Source of the DNA: Xiphophorus maculatus | Taxonomy: Eukaryota > Chordata > Actinopteri > Cyprinodontiformes > Poeciliidae | Direction: 5' to 3' | DNA length: 64,000 nucleotides | NCBI RefSeq assembly: GCF_002775205.1 | Contig: NC_036461.1 | Location: 20,494,015 to 20,558,014 of the forward strand | Part shown: positions 46,801-57,539 of the stretch, piece by piece | How the letters are laid out: each line of letters starts with the position of its first letter | Numbering within the stretch: the stretch's first letter is position 1 | Position numbers and translations under genes: made by a program | Notes under the pieces: generated by a model | Told to the model about the DNA's origin: nothing | Database searches by the model: none | What the model saw: only the letters and a program-made list of their open reading frames with translations

Positions 46801-49800
46801 CTGACTAGATCTGCCTTTATGGATCAGGCACATTGTCACTGATAAACGATTTAGCATGTTTGTCCATATTGAGACTGATACAGATGTTATGGACCAGTGC
46901 ATCTCTACTATCTACCGGGTTCTTACATAGTCGCCGTATTCTGAGCTCTGATCATTGGCAGGACTTGGATTACATAGAAACTAAAGAATATGCAGTAGAT
47001 GAACACACTACCTCGTTGAGACAGTCAAACACGTAGATGCTGTATTCATTCCAGCTGAGAATCCAGCCCTCTCTGAAGAAACAGCTGAGCAGGCCGAGCT
47101 GCCGGTCTGCTGGACGGTACGCTCCAACTGGACCGGGGCGTGGAAACAGCTCAAACTGAGGGATCTGGAACGGAGCGGTGGACAGGAGAGGAGACAGGAA
47201 CAGGAATTCTGTAGGCTACTTGTCACATTTACAACCGCAAGCCGCAGTGCATTTCAGACTGTTTGCGACAGACCAACATAAATTGGTCACAATGATGGTT
47301 TTAGACATTTTTACAGACAAATATATGTGGTGTGAATTAATATTCAGCCTCTCTGAGTCAATACTCTGTTGAACCAACTGTCCCTGCAAATGTATCAAAT
47401 GCATTTGCTTAGAGGAAGGTTCTGTATGTACCTGTTTGTCAAAAAAGGACTTGAGTAGTCGAGTCTCCTCCACCTCTCCTCTAACGTTAGACCTCCACAG
47501 CCTGAGTCCGGGTCGGGCAGCGTACACCTGAAGGTCGCTCTGCTTACAAAGAGCCGGCAGAAAGCAAGCGCCAAACCTGCCGGTTCTGAGACAGCAGAGA
47601 AACACACCGTCAGCGCCGCTACCTGAACTGGTTGTTTAATGGATGATAGGTAGGGGTGCACCGATAAATTGACCAGCCAAAAAAGAAAAGAGAAAAAAAC
47701 GTCTCAATTTCCTTAATTTTGGGAGTTCGGCAATTGGATGAAACTGATGTTATCTACCTCTGTAAAGAACTGAAAATCTGCCACTGTCCTCTTTTGCCCT
47801 GCAGTGAGACAGACTGACCGACAGAAACGCCCATCACGTCATGCGGCTAACAATAACCACCCCACTGTTTCAAACTTAGCAACTTGTCAGACAAAGAAAA
47901 AAAGAATTAGTGTCAGCCAAAATCGGAATTGGCAGGTAGGGGCGCCGCTAGGAATCTGGGGTCCCATGACAAAAAATTCAATTGGGCCCCCCTTCGCAGC
48001 TGCTGTTACAATTTCTTGAGTCTATCTGATCCATCAAAAGCGTCACAATTTTAAAGGCCTGCAACTTCCTTGTTTTCTTTGGTCCAATACCAAAGATATT
48101 GTGATACTAGCACAATATTCACTGCTAGTGAATTTTACATGCAACAGACCACATACTGCATGCAAATAGGTTGCTTCCATCCATGCATCCATTGTCTAAC
48201 ACCCTTGTCCCTAGTGGGGTCAGGAGTTGCTGGTGTCTATCTCCAGCGAATGTTTCGGGCGAGAGGCAGGGTCAGCCTGAACACGTCGCCAGTCTGTCGC
48301 CGGGCAACACAGAGACAGACAGGACAAACAACCATGCACACACACACTCACACCTAGGGAGAATTTAGAGAGACCAATTAACCTGACTGTCATGTTTTTG
48401 GGCTGTGGGAGGAAGCAGGAGAACCCAGAGAGAACCCACCATGCACAGGGAGAACATGCAAACTCCATGCAGAAAGACTCTGGACCCCAGGACCTTCTTG
48501 CTGCAGGGTAACAGTGCTACCAACTGCGCCACTGTGCAGCCCAAATAGGTTGCTTAATTTTTTTTATTATTAGCTTTAGCTTATTAAAATGTCTCTCCCC
48601 ACCAGCAACAATCACAGGCAGCGTGCAAAATATACATGAAGCAAACCAGACCTCTAAAAAAATGCTATATTGTTGCATTTTGTTCAAGCTGCAGAATATA
48701 ACTTTAATTAAAAAAAAAATGTTTTTTCCACATTTGTTAAAGTTGTCACCATGCTGTGACAGCTTGCTATGAAACAGATAATCTGTGAAAGATCAATCTC
48801 CTCCACCTCCTCCCTGAGCTGCTACTGCTGTCTAAAGAAATGCAACGTTCGGGCCAAAAACAACCAATCAGAACCAGGAGGACAACGTCATTCAGTCACT
48901 GCTAAGTGTGCTAATGGAAGATTTTATTAAGACTGTTTGAATTTCTGTGAGTAATAAATAAATTGTTTTGGTGGGTAGCTGTAAAAAGAGTAGAGAGACA
49001 GGAAAAATCCACATAGATTGAACACAATGTTGCTCACCTTTTTCACTGGTGCAGGGAGGAGGGGCTATGCTAGTGTTGGGGCTATAGCTGCTGCTGCCTG
49101 ACTCGTGTTATTATGTACGGTAAAAAGTACATGTACAAGTTAAATATATGAATAGGTTGTTAAATTCTTTCCTTCATTGATAAAATGCTAGTTAAATTTA
49201 CTGTTTGTAGTCTGTAGCTAAGCTAAATATGCTAAATGGTTGGTAATCTCACACAGTCTACTCACTTCTCTTGGAAAAAAACTGGGCTATAAATTGACGC
49301 TCTAGTCTTTCTCTCTCTCTCTTTTTGAAAACCTGACTTTATAATTTTTCTTAACAGCATAGTAACTGCCACAGTCGTTCTTGTTTTCTACTGACTGCTG
49401 CTGAACACCATCATTGTCAAGTCCGAGGTGTTCAGTGCAAATATGGATGTGTGCTTTTTGGTCTGGGAGTGGTAACATTTAATTTTTCCTGCTAAAACAA
49501 TTTTAAAAACACTGCATTGTTAATTTTGTAATTGACAGGGCCCCAATTTTTTTTCTATTTCTACAAGGAAAAAAAAAATTTTTGTGGGAAGGGCCCCCTG
49601 TCGGTCAGGGGCCCTTGGAATCGTCCTAACTTTCCCCCCCTATATGGCGCCCCTGTTGGCAGGTCAGACTTTATAAACGTTATTCTCTCATCAAACATAC
49701 ACCTGGAGTGTTGCTTTGATTCTTCCATGAATGTTCCAGGAATCCTTGAATCTCCCATGGCAACCATTCATCCTTGCTCTCATAAAGCTCCACCTCTTAG

Positions 49801-52800
49801 AGACTTTGGGAAAAATGGGATCATTTTATAGCCAAAGGTGTGTAACAGTTCATTTCTGTGGTTCCACGTCACTCAGACAGACACCAGGGAGTTTGCCTCT
49901 GTATTTATTTTTTGTTATTCCATACAGGGAAATGTCTGAAATGTTTGTAATGACCATCAGTCTGACGGTCTGCTACCTGCCCTAGCCCTCATGTTTGATT
50001 ATATGTACGTGTATGTGTAAAAACAAATAAAAATAAGGTATAAAAAAGTTTTTAAAATAAAGCTCCACCTCTTTACCCAAAGCTCCTTCTTGGAGCTGCG
50101 GCCTGCAGCTGAGACTCCGCCCCACAGATCAGCCTTCCCCACTCAGCTCCTCCAAACTAGCGGTAGCAGCTATTAGCAAACATCTGGAGGAACTGCGCCT
50201 CTGCTGAGTTTATCATTAGGAACTAGTTGGTTGGTTATAAACGGCATAATGGTGGAGAATTATTGCGATGTCATGCTTATGGTAGAGTGTCAGAAAGAGG
50301 AGGAGCTTCTTAAAGAGACAGAGGATCAATTTCAAGGTCTTAAGTTGTGAAGTTAAATTCTTTTAAGTTATGTTTGATATGTATAGCATTTTTTATAACA
50401 CCTGAAAGTAACAGTTACTTTATTATGCTATAAAGAGGCATCATGTGGCTGGAAAATACATAATACTGCCCTTTTAAAAGTCTGTAATCGGCCAGAAAAC
50501 AGCAATCAGTGCACCTCTAGAGGGAGCTCTGTGTTACTGTAAAGAACGAGTGAGAGCGGCATACCTCTTTCGGGGTTTGGTGCCCAGCTGCAACACTTCC
50601 TGCTTCTGCGTACAGTAAAGCACGGATCTCTGCTGCGTCGAGACCATCAGGACCTGGTGTCTGTATTCCATCTGAACCACACCTGACGGCTCCTCTAGCA
50701 GCAGCACCGGCTTACACACCCCCTGCACACACTCACAGTTAGACAGCGTGTCTCACAGGAGGTGCAAACAGTTCCGCGTCACACTGCGTCCTACCTGGTC
50801 CAAGTCCAGAGCGGAGAACACGACCCGACCTTTGTCGTCTCCGGAGAACAGCTTCATCCCGTTGGCGCTCCAGGTCAAGGAGGTGACGGAGCCTTTATGG
50901 AGGCTGACGACATCAAAACGCCTGAGCTGCGACCAGAACAGACCAGTGAGCTGCGGTCGCATGACGACAGGCAGACTGCAGAGAGGACAGATGTGCATGA
51001 GCCAACCTGTTTGTTGCGCCCAGGAAGCGGGGACACCAGCTGGAAGACCACAACCCGACCGGAAGCTGTTCCAGCAGCCACCAGGTCATCAAAACAGCTG
51101 AGGAGTTTCACTGCGGTGATCGCGTCACATTTTCCCTGTCGGACGCAGACACACCATGAGAGCTGCAGCGTCTCACAAGAATACTCAGACCTGTTGACCT
51201 GTTTCAGGTTTTATCGAGTTACAACAACCGACTATAACGGCTTTTATTTGGGAGTTGATGCGATAGGTCAACATAAAGAGGAGCTTGCTCTTTAAGAGAG
51301 AGGAAAGCAATGCTTGGCATGAATATCCTTTTACAAATAAAAATCTGAAAAGTGTGGTGAGCTCCATTTATTCTGCTGTGCCTGAATAAAATCTAGTATG
51401 ACCAGCTGCCTTCAGTAAACAGAGTCCAGCTGGCTGTGAAGTAATCTCAGTATACCTGCAGCAGCCAGGGCCGGATTTATACGGATGTGGCCCCTGGGCT
51501 GGAGCCTGATTTGTTGCCCTATTCAGTAAGGAAAAATTATTTTATTAAGGCAAATTATAGTAAATTACTAGGTAATTTAATTTATCCATGGTAGGTTTAA
51601 TGCATCCCCAAACAATAATAATGCGTTGTTCCCTGAGAAATCAATTATAACTACATAACTTTCCAAAACTGCAATATTGTTTATATTCATAAAAGTCCCT
51701 AGACATTAATAAAACTTAAATAATTTGGGCCAATAAAATGTGTATAAAGAACAATGTTTATAAAACATGCATTCATGAAAGAAAGAAAAAACAAAAAAGA
51801 AAAATCTATGGGGCCCCCTCAAAAATCTGGGCCCTGGGCTTTTGAATATTCATGTATTAGAATGGCCCAGTCAAAGTCCAGAACTGAAATCTGTGGCATG
51901 ACATCAGACATTTTTAGTGATCTCGAGCTATTTTGCAGACAGAACGAGCAAAAATGTCAATCTCTAGATTTAAAAAGCAGATAGAGAAATTCCCCAGAAT
52001 ATTAGAAGTTAAAAAAAAAAGTTTAAAAAAAAGCTATAAGTATTTTCTCCGGGGTACTAAATACGATTACATGGTGCAGATTTTTAAAATACACTTTTAT
52101 TTAAGAAAAAAATTGAAATGATATTTTCGAGCTATATAAAATCCCAATGAAATAATTTGAGGTTAGTGGTTGTAACGTTGCAAAACATGGAAAATTTCAG
52201 TGGCTGTGAATACTCCTGCAGAGGAACGTGGGGGAGATTTTGATCATAAACGTCTCCAAACACAGTCTGTGACTTTTTGATGATGAATGACCGTGGACTG
52301 ATGGAAGACAACATAGAGGGCGCTCTCACCTCCATGCTGTACTTGTTCATATGTGCAACGCGACGGCAGTACAGGTACAGCATGCCGATGCTGCTGCCCA
52401 CCGCCAGGAAGTCAGAGCTGCTGTCCAGAGCTGTCAGGTAGACCAGCACAGACCTGAAGCCCCGCTGCACCTACACACACACCCACACACACACACACAC
52501 ACACAGGAGCATTCTTCAAAAACACACTGATTACACCCCATCAGTCACCTTTGTAACTGATGAAATTGAATTTGTTGATTTACAGAATAATGAGAGAGTG
52601 ATGTTTTCAGGAACCTTTCAAACTTTTATCAGTTTACATACTAAGGAAAAATAATTTTACCTTTGAATAAAATAATACCTTTGAATTTGGACTTCAAAAC
52701 TTTGCACTTCAAAAAGCATTAAAGTTGAGCACCTTCGTATCATCAGAAACTTTTAAAGGTATTTTAAAGAGGATGCTGTCTGAAACCTGCTAAAAAAATT

Positions 52801-53265
52801 TATTTTATCCTTTTCTCTTGTCTCTGTAATTTTTTTTTTAATGTTTCATGATTTCAAACGTGTTGCTAATGTTTGCCGTTTACTGTAAAGTGTGCTGCTC
52901 CATCTTCCTATGTGTTCTTCTCTCCCTCCAAAGTTGTTATTGCAAATTTTAAATAAATTATTTTTAACACAAAAAAAAACTTTTCTTTTTTTAAATGTTT
53001 CTTTTTTTTAATCAATCAAATTTGGGAAAGTCCAGATTATAAAGTATTTTTCAATTTGAATTTAAACTTGAGTTGAGTTGTGAATAAATTTTAAGGCATC
53101 ATGTAAAATTGTAGAGGAATGGAGCCGACGGTCAGCCATCATACTGATGCTCTGCTTTAGCATCTGTGAGTTTTGGGTCAGTACCTTGGCAGGGATAGCA
53201 TTCAGCAGGTAGTACAGCGGACAGAACTCCCTCAGGATGGAAGCTGAAGCTGGCTGCGTTGTCAT
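28831..53265 (-). CDS. tecpr2: Tectonin beta-propeller repeat-containing protein 2, 26 coding exons, complete
   Basis: Cytosolic scaffold linking autophagy (binds LC3/GABARAP), ER export and HOPS/BLOC-1; human loss causes a hereditary neuropathy/spastic paraplegia (family knowledge). Exons: 53265-53185, 52470-52330, 51135-51007, 50926-50795, 50722-50565, 47585-47432, 47164-47012, 44639-44507, 44417-44188, 42769-42553, 41512-41246, 41165-40999, 40236-40006, 39314-39247, 39174-39059, 38952-38779, 36972-36792, 35678-35537, 35450-35225, 35156-35067, 34983-34886, 34246-34111, 31179-31031, 30274-30133, 30005-29856, 28982-28831. They join in phase to 1338 aa (human 1411). The ATG gives MTTQPASASILREFCPLYYL, matching the human N-terminus. 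Exons 11/12 are the least certain join. The 5' UTR exon was not located. Confidence 0.96.
30006..30063. repeat. (CA)n microsatellite forming a tecpr2 3' splice-site tract
   Basis: CA/CG-interrupted repeat. On the tecpr2 strand it reads as (TG)n running directly into the CAG acceptor of exon 25 at 30005, replacing a normal polypyrimidine tract. Confidence 0.95.
30325..30785. mobile_element. MITE-like repeat with GCTGCGTTTCCATT ends
   Basis: AGCTGCGTTTCCATTAA at about 30330 and AAATGGAAACACAGCA at about 30768-30783 form an inverted pair. A second internal copy (GTTTAATGGAAACACAGCAG, near 30390-30410) suggests a subterminal repeat or nesting. Confidence 0.5.
31270..31350. repeat. Fragment of dispersed repeat (also at 41995 and 48690)
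   Basis: TTGTTAAAACTGTCACCATG and GTGACAG..ATGAAACA..TGATCTGTGAAA match the copies at 41995-42440 and 48690-48950. Confidence 0.6.
31560..31685 (+). repeat. SINE 3' fragment
   Basis: ATTGGTGACCTGTCCAGGGT and GCTGGAGATAGGCTCCAGCC match (in inverse) the non-tRNA body of the SINE at 48177-48542. The tRNA-like head is missing. A GT microsatellite precedes it at about 31526-31550. Confidence 0.65.
32252..33169. mobile_element. Foldback element with long inverted arms
   Basis: The left arm about 32252-32640 and right arm about 32790-33169 are imperfect reverse complements (for example GACCAAAATTGCAACATTTR, CCTCGCCTGTGGGGGCGC, TTTGTTTTGGTTATATTTAC). The centre of about 150 bp is not clearly paired. 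No transposase. It lies in tecpr2 intron 22. The arms are hundreds of bp long, so it would form a very large stem. Confidence 0.75.
36110..36630. mobile_element. MITE with TTAAAGGG...CCCTTTAA ends
   Basis: Left end TTAAAGGGCCGGTATTATGT, right end (inverted) TTAAAGGGACAGTATAATGT. Non-coding body of about 520 bp. Related pieces are at 5240, 39695, 50050 and 53500. It is in tecpr2 intron 17. Confidence 0.75.
36973..38778 (-). other. tecpr2 intron 16, little recognised
   Basis: AT-rich. 38120-38200 (TCTGGACTTTGACTGGGCCA) resembles a phrase common in fish DNA transposon remnants. No exon-like frame. Confidence 0.4.
39695..39850. repeat. TTAAAGGG-family fragment containing a hairpin
   Basis: GTGCATCTGCTGAGCTCATT and GAGGAGCCATGTTGTGATGA match the 36110 copy in inverse. 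Within it, AGCTTCAGACAG (39782-39793) pairs perfectly with CTGTCTGAAGCT (39813-39824). Confidence 0.6.
40290..40735. mobile_element. AT-rich MITE family (second copy at 62515)
   Basis: TCCAGTTCCAGTGTTAAATG, ATTACTTGAAAATGGTCTAA and ATCGCAATAACTTCTGGGAC recur at 62515-62715 and inverted at 14640-14790. It ends near GGTGACAGGTCTAGT. In tecpr2 intron 12. Confidence 0.6.
41780..41960. repeat. Degenerate GCTAACATGCTA repeat tract
   Basis: Many scattered, partly inverted copies of TTAGCATGCTAA-like words. This is simple degenerate repetition without a fixed period. Confidence 0.6.
41995..42440. mobile_element. Dispersed repeat, best copy
   Basis: Contains CTCCACCTCCTCCCTGAGCT and CCATGCTATCACAGTGTAAT, also found at 48690-48950 and partly at 31270-31350. 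It is non-coding and sits in tecpr2 intron 10. Confidence 0.6.
43074..43463. mobile_element. Tc1/mariner-type MITE with TA duplication
   Basis: Ends CAGTACAGACCAAAAGTTTG and its inverse, with terminal inverted repeats of about 65 bp and few mismatches, flanked by TA on both sides (43072-43073, 43464-43465). 390 bp, no coding capacity. Its preserved ends suggest a relatively recent insertion into tecpr2 intron 9. Confidence 0.9.
44800..45165 (+). pseudogene. LINE reverse-transcriptase fragment
   Basis: The frame at 44978-45169 contains YHTYDDDIQLYVSVSS. YDDDIQLY corresponds to the YADDTQLY catalytic motif of CR1/L2-type reverse transcriptases, and LLNWLKSYLIDQ-like sequence precedes it at about 44845. 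It is interrupted by stops and truncated at both ends. Confidence 0.7.
46357..46918. mobile_element. MITE with TAGAGACGCACC ends, full-length
   Basis: Left TAGAGACGCACCAATCC, right (inverted) TAGAGATGCACTGGTCC. About 560 bp. The core matches 63165-63700, and the right end matches 10659-10790 inverted. Flanking 8-mers ATAATTAC and CTATCTAC share 5 of 8 bases, possibly a decayed duplication. Confidence 0.7.
47645..47935. mobile_element. Dispersed MITE-like repeat (copy 1)
   Basis: Starts AGGGGTGCACCGATAAAT and contains TATCTACCTC.GTAAAG and GCCACTGTCCTCT, shared with 61758-62110. In tecpr2 intron 5. Confidence 0.6.
48177..48542 (-). mobile_element. tRNA-derived SINE with 13-bp target duplication
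   Basis: On the minus strand it starts GGGCTGCACAGTGGCGCAGT, a tRNA-like head with an A-box (TGGCGCAGTTGGTAGCAC) and a degenerate B-box. A unique body follows, and the element ends in GGATGCATGGATGG. Both sides carry AAATAGGTTGCTT (48164-48176, 48543-48555), a clean target-site duplication. A body-only fragment is at 31560. In tecpr2 intron 5. Confidence 0.88.
48690..48950. repeat. Second copy of the 41995 repeat
   Basis: CTCCACCTCCTCCCTGAGCT and CATTTGTTAAAGTTGTCACC shared with 41995-42440 and 31270-31350. Confidence 0.6.
50050..50478. mobile_element. TTAAAGGG-family MITE copy
   Basis: Ends in GGAAAATACATAATACTGCC at about 50450-50472, the inverse of the family terminus. The left part includes CTCCGCCCCACAGATCAGCC and TCCCCACTCAGCTCCT, shared with 39600-39850. 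Confidence 0.65.
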
Positions 53266-53499
53266 GGTTCTCCCTCTGGATGACTCAGCAGAACCTGGTA
53301 ATCATTTCAGACCTAATCACAAAAACCTGATGGTTATTGATGATGTCAGTCAGTACATAGTTCTTACACATCAAAACATAAAGTCTGCTTAAGACGTTTT
53401 TCTTCAGTAAAATTTCTTACTGGCCCCTTCAGAAGGAGCAGAGGGGCTCTGAGCAACATGAGACCAAGTTAGCAGTTGAGATTTTACAAAGCGTGAAAT

Positions 53500-53650
53500 G
53501 CAAACCAATAACCAAATTCTGACATCTGACAGCAGTCAAATTTCTTTTAAGTTTGATATAGATTTCTTTAACTGAGGGTAACATTGTTATTTGATTGTGT
53601 TATAATACGGCACTATATGCCTGGAAAACACATAATACTGCCCCTTTAAG
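53500..53650. repeat. TTAAAGGG-family end fragment
   Basis: GGAAAACACATAATACTGCC followed by CCTTTAAG at 53622-53650 is the same terminus as at 50450 and 36110. It lies just upstream of tecpr2 coding exon 1. Confidence 0.65.
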
Positions 53651-53734
53651 AAAACTCTACAACACAATGCCGCATAATCACAAAATAAAAAAAAAACTGA
53701 TGTGTAAATCACAGCCTTTATTTAACAATTGATC

Positions 53735-53900
53735 CACCTTTGGCAGCAATTACAGCCTCAAGTCTTGTTGGCTGCGATGCCCGGCCATCTTTGGGCCGTT
53801 TCATGCAGGCCTCTCTGCAGAATCTGTCAGTTCTCTCAGTTTGGGGAACGTTATTGGCCAGCCGCCTCCTGATCTCTCCAGAGACGTTGGGTCTCTGCCT
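53735..53900. repeat. Dispersed fish repeat (GGCAGCAATTACAGCCTC)
   Basis: CACCTTTGGCAGCAATTACA and following words resemble a widespread fish DNA-transposon remnant. The open frame at 53740-53997 is its shadow. Confidence 0.5.
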
Positions 53901-55718
53901 GGATCACTCCAGGACAGCCACCGGGTGTCCTGAAGGGTCTCTCAGAGCAACACTGAGGCAGGTCAGATCTGTTTGTTGGGTGAGTTCCATGCAATGACAT
54001 TTCTGAATGATCCACTAAATTATTTTACTCCTTGATTCAAATTTTAAGATAAAATCTGAAGGCCCTGGAATTAACCAATGAAACTAAAAAGATATTTTGA
54101 GGATCTGTCTGCACCAACCCTCTGTGTCCTTCAGGGGTTTTGCCACAGGAAGTGTGGCTGGTCCAGTACTTAATGTGTTTGTCTGCATCATCTCTCTCCA
54201 CACCTCTTAACTCCCAGCACACCAAGGCAGATCCAGCTCTCCTCGAGGTTTCTGTCCATTAAAGGCAGCCATCGCTCTCTATTGCCCTCTCTCCATCTCC
54301 ACCACCTCATGCCTACTGCATCCAGCTCATTGCATCAATTTTTATTGATGTACCAAATCTCTTTTATCGCTACTAAATACTCACTTTAACGGGGGTAAAT
54401 ATCTATGCACACATTTTACATTTCATATTTGTATTTAATTATTGTTGGGGTTTTTTTTTAGAAATCAACCTTTTCTTTGAGATGAAAGGGTTGAGGGGTT
54501 GTTTGTTTGCCAAAAAATCTAAATCATGATTAATTTGTAAAAGCGATAAAAAGGGTAAAACATCTAAGGGTTGATTACTTATTTTTTTACTTGCATTGTA
54601 TCCATACTGTTAAAGAATTGAGCAAAAATAAAATTGGAACCAGATTATCGTGTCATCATTTCGACTCCTATGACAAACCGAAATGTTTTGAATATGTATA
54701 AATGTACTGGTCAACGTCATGTCTGAACATGAAATGTTTTACGTTCCAGAGAGAAAACTAAAAATTCTACAGTACTAAAAAAAAAAAGTACTAGAAATCA
54801 GGGAATCGGGTTTAAAGTGCAGCTATTTTCCTGAAGTCTGTTTTGGAAGACTTCAATCTCATATGAATGGACAGTGAAAATTCATGTGAAATTAGGATTT
54901 CTGTTCTCAGCACTAGATTTCGTTACTGTAATGGTGTTATTTGTACCTTGGAGTTGACATTTCCAGATTTGTGTATGAAAAATCAACAAGAAGAATCCCT
55001 GAATTTATAACTGCTTGGAAAGTGGAGGGTTCCTCACCAAAAAAGATCCAACATGGCTGCCGCATTAAAGGTAGCCATAACAGCAGTAAGAATATTTGCA
55101 GCACTCTGGTAGTTTGTATTTTTAACTCTCATTAAATCAGTCACTCCTCAGCCTCGGTTGGCTGAAATGGTGTGAGCCTGGGAATAAACAGCTTTCAGCT
55201 TGTTGTGACGAATAAATCCCAAAACTTTCCAGACTTTCCAGCTGAACCAAAGGCATCCGGTCTCAAGGTATACCGAGACCCGAGTTCCGTTTTCCGAGGT
55301 AAACGGAATGCAGCATAACACAGGGGGCGTTAACGACCAGCCTGACGAAAATAAAACCCAGAAATGTGCATGCTTAATTAAATATGAACAACGATCACTC
55401 CGGCACATCCCGAACCAAACAAACCCATTTCCTGTGAGATAACAGTGTGCTGTATATTAGACGTATTCCAGACCAGATATTGAAGTGTTTACATGTGTGA
55501 TGGGGTGAACTGTGGGACTGTCCTTGCGGCGCCCTGGCAGCGTAATATGAGCTCTAAGCGCTGAAGGACAATATGACTATTCACAGTGAATAAAAAAAAG
55601 AAAGTGACGCAATAACAAACATTTTAAAAAATACCAAACATGGTGCTGTTCATAAAGCTGCTAACGACGGCTAGCTAGCATCATTTGAAGCAGCAACTCC
55701 AGGAAACAGAGCAGAATA

Positions 55719-55943
55719 ATGACAGCAGGAGGAGAAAGAGCAAGATACCTACTGGGACCTCAGCCTGGCGAAGGATGGACCCAGATGTTGATCCTTGTAA
55801 TCCTGCTTCGACTTTATTTCAAAGTGCGGACAGGTGCCATCGCCCAGCATTTACAGGAGCCATCTGAACGAGACAGTCGAACTACGCCTCCTACAGGCCA
55901 TACGCGAAAACATCCGCTCCTCCGCTCTGTTTTATTTTTGTAG
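55719..55943 (+). CDS. Candidate small membrane-protein ORF (74 aa)
   Basis: An ATG at 55719 opens a 74-codon frame with a hydrophobic run WTQMLILVILLRLYFKV (about residues 20-36) that could be one membrane helix, followed by a polar tail. It lies in a somewhat GC-richer patch preceded by a GCTAACGACGGCTAGCTAGC stretch like fish 5' UTRs. An overlapping frame (55834-56052) is equally long. No family is recognised. It could instead be 5'-flank of tecpr2 on the other strand. Confidence 0.25.
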   Translation: MTAGGERARYLLGPQPGEGWTQMLILVILLRLYFKVRTGAIAQHLQEPSERDSRTTPPTGHTRKHPLLRSVLFL

Positions 55944-56109
55944 ATTCCATCTTTCAAATCGTCAAACAGCTTACCTAAGAAATGGGTCTGCTCTTTCTTA
56001 TGTATTTTTATTTATTTATTGCTATTTTTTCCGTCATTGTCATAGAATTTAGAAAATGAATGACGTCGTTCGGAATGGCTAATCGGAAAACCAGGAAACT
56101 GGATTAATC

Positions 56110-56205
56110 CTACCATTTAAACTCTTTACCCACAGTTCCACACTGAACCTGTCTGTCGCTCCTCACCACTGTCTCCTGCACCAACATCTCAAACATCTCA
56201 GCCAT
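56110..56205 (-). CDS. Candidate orphan first exon (MAEMFEMLVQETVV)
   Basis: The minus-strand ATG at 56205 opens MAEMFEMLVQETVVRSDRQV, with a possible donor G|GTAAAG at 56129 before the in-frame stop. It resembles the start of a short N-terminal exon, but no partner exon was found and the family is unknown. Confidence 0.2.
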   Translation of the reverse strand: MAEMFEMLVQETVVRSDRQVQCGTVGKEFKW

Positions 56206-56689
56206 ATTTATCTTCATTCTGCCTTCTTCATTCTTCAACTATAAAAAAAAAGAACAGAATGAATAGATAAATGAATATAAAAACTTTCTTGTGAAAGTTA
56301 TTGGTACTGTGTTTTAATCTTAATTCGACTTTGTAACTTTTTTCTCTATGTTACCTAAGCAATAAATAATAATAATAATAAACTTCTGTTCAGAATCAGA
56401 GTGACAGCACTGATCAGATTTAGGGTCATTTCCTGAAAAACAAGGCATGTGAAAATAGTGTAGAAGTGGAGGAATTTCAAAACAACAGCCAGCATTTCTG
56501 TCCATCCAAAAATATGTTCACCCTGAAAGCAGGCTGCAAGATGCAAGAAGAAGACTTCAAAACCCCTAAACTGTCACCATGGATCATACGGCAGACAATT
56601 ATGGCTACTAATATTTCAATCAGAAAGAGACTGTGCAAGTTTAACTTCCATCGGAGGCGTTCAAGGAGGAAACGGAGACCGTTCATGTT

Positions 56690-57065
56690 CTCTTCAGAAG
56701 ATAGATAGATAAGAAGAAGATAAATCTTTATTGACATTGTCACAAGGACAACGAAATTTAAAAGGTGCCATCAGTCAGTGCATATGCTTAAAAACAAAAA
56801 ATAACTGTCTCACAATTCACACACAATGTAAGAATTAACAAATAACTGGTAAAAAACAAACAAAAACTAATAAATAACAGCCACATTCTCACATACATCA
56901 TTTATGATGATTAATGGTTGTTTTTGATTGCATTTAGTTTTGTTATTGCTATCGGGTAGAAACTGTCTCTGAGACAGTTGGTTCTTGTTCTGGTTGCTCT
57001 GTATCTTCTGCCTGAAGGCAGCAGTGTGAACAGAGAATGTCCGGGGTGAGAAGTGTCCTTTGTGA
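56690..57065 (-). pseudogene. LINE ORF2 C-terminus with GATA-type tail
   Basis: The minus-strand frame about 57050-56925 reads SLFTLLPSGRRYRATRTRTN, then LRDSFYPIAITKLNA, a C-terminal signature of fish CR1/L2/Rex1-type LINEs (PSGRRYR). Non-coding 3' sequence follows and ends in an AGAAGATAGATAG-type tail at 56696-56715. 5'-truncated. Confidence 0.7.
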
Positions 57066-57257
57066 TGTGTTGTGCTTTTCTTAGTGGAACATGAAGGTCA
57101 GACTGAGATGTGGCAGAGAGAACTCAGACAAAGACCCCAGATTTCTGGAATAATGCTTTTTTTAGACGTCTAAAACAGAATTATTTGGACACCAGAACAG
57201 AAGACACACGTTGGATAAACCAATTACAGGATCCCGTGAAAAAACCCTTACATAAGC

Positions 57258-57300
57258 TGTGAAGCATGGAGGTGGAAGTGTCATGGTTTGGTGATGATTT
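57258..57300 (+). pseudogene. Tc1 transposase scrap
   Basis: GTGAAGCATGGAGGTGGAAG encodes VKHGGGSVMVW, the Tc1 glycine core, then a stop. A small isolated remnant. Confidence 0.6.
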
Positions 57301-57539
57301 ACTCCAGTCACACCTGGTTAGCTCACCACCAGGGAAGCAACCATAACTTCCCTCAACCATGTTAGAGGGAAGTTAAGGAAAATATGAGACCATCTATAAA
57401 GCAAACTAAAAGCTAGAGCACAACTGGACCCTGCAAAATAATACTGGGAATAATTTAAATGGAAAAACTCTCAAACTGTTTGACAGTTCAAACATGCTTT
57501 TAATCAGAGTTAGAACAAATGAAATAAATAAATGTGAAT

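Larger units (their letters stand above)
44507..53265 (-). other. tecpr2: tecpr2 exons 1-8: N-terminal WD40-type propeller
   Basis: Residues 1-360. Recognisable blocks are DFLAVGSSIGMLYLYCRR, VKLLSCFDDLVAAGTASGRV, WSANGMKLFSGDDKGRVVFS, FGACFLPALCKQSDLQVYAA and REGWILSWNEYSIYVFDCLN. These align with human TECPR2 almost without gaps and form the WD-repeat propeller. Introns after exons 5 and 7 are large (about 3.0 and 2.4 kb) and filled with MITEs, a SINE and a LINE relic. Confidence 0.93.

Noticed and set aside
48470-48542. tRNA gene on the minus strand
   Set aside because: The A-box is good but the B-box is degenerate. It is fused to a SINE body and flanked by a target duplication.
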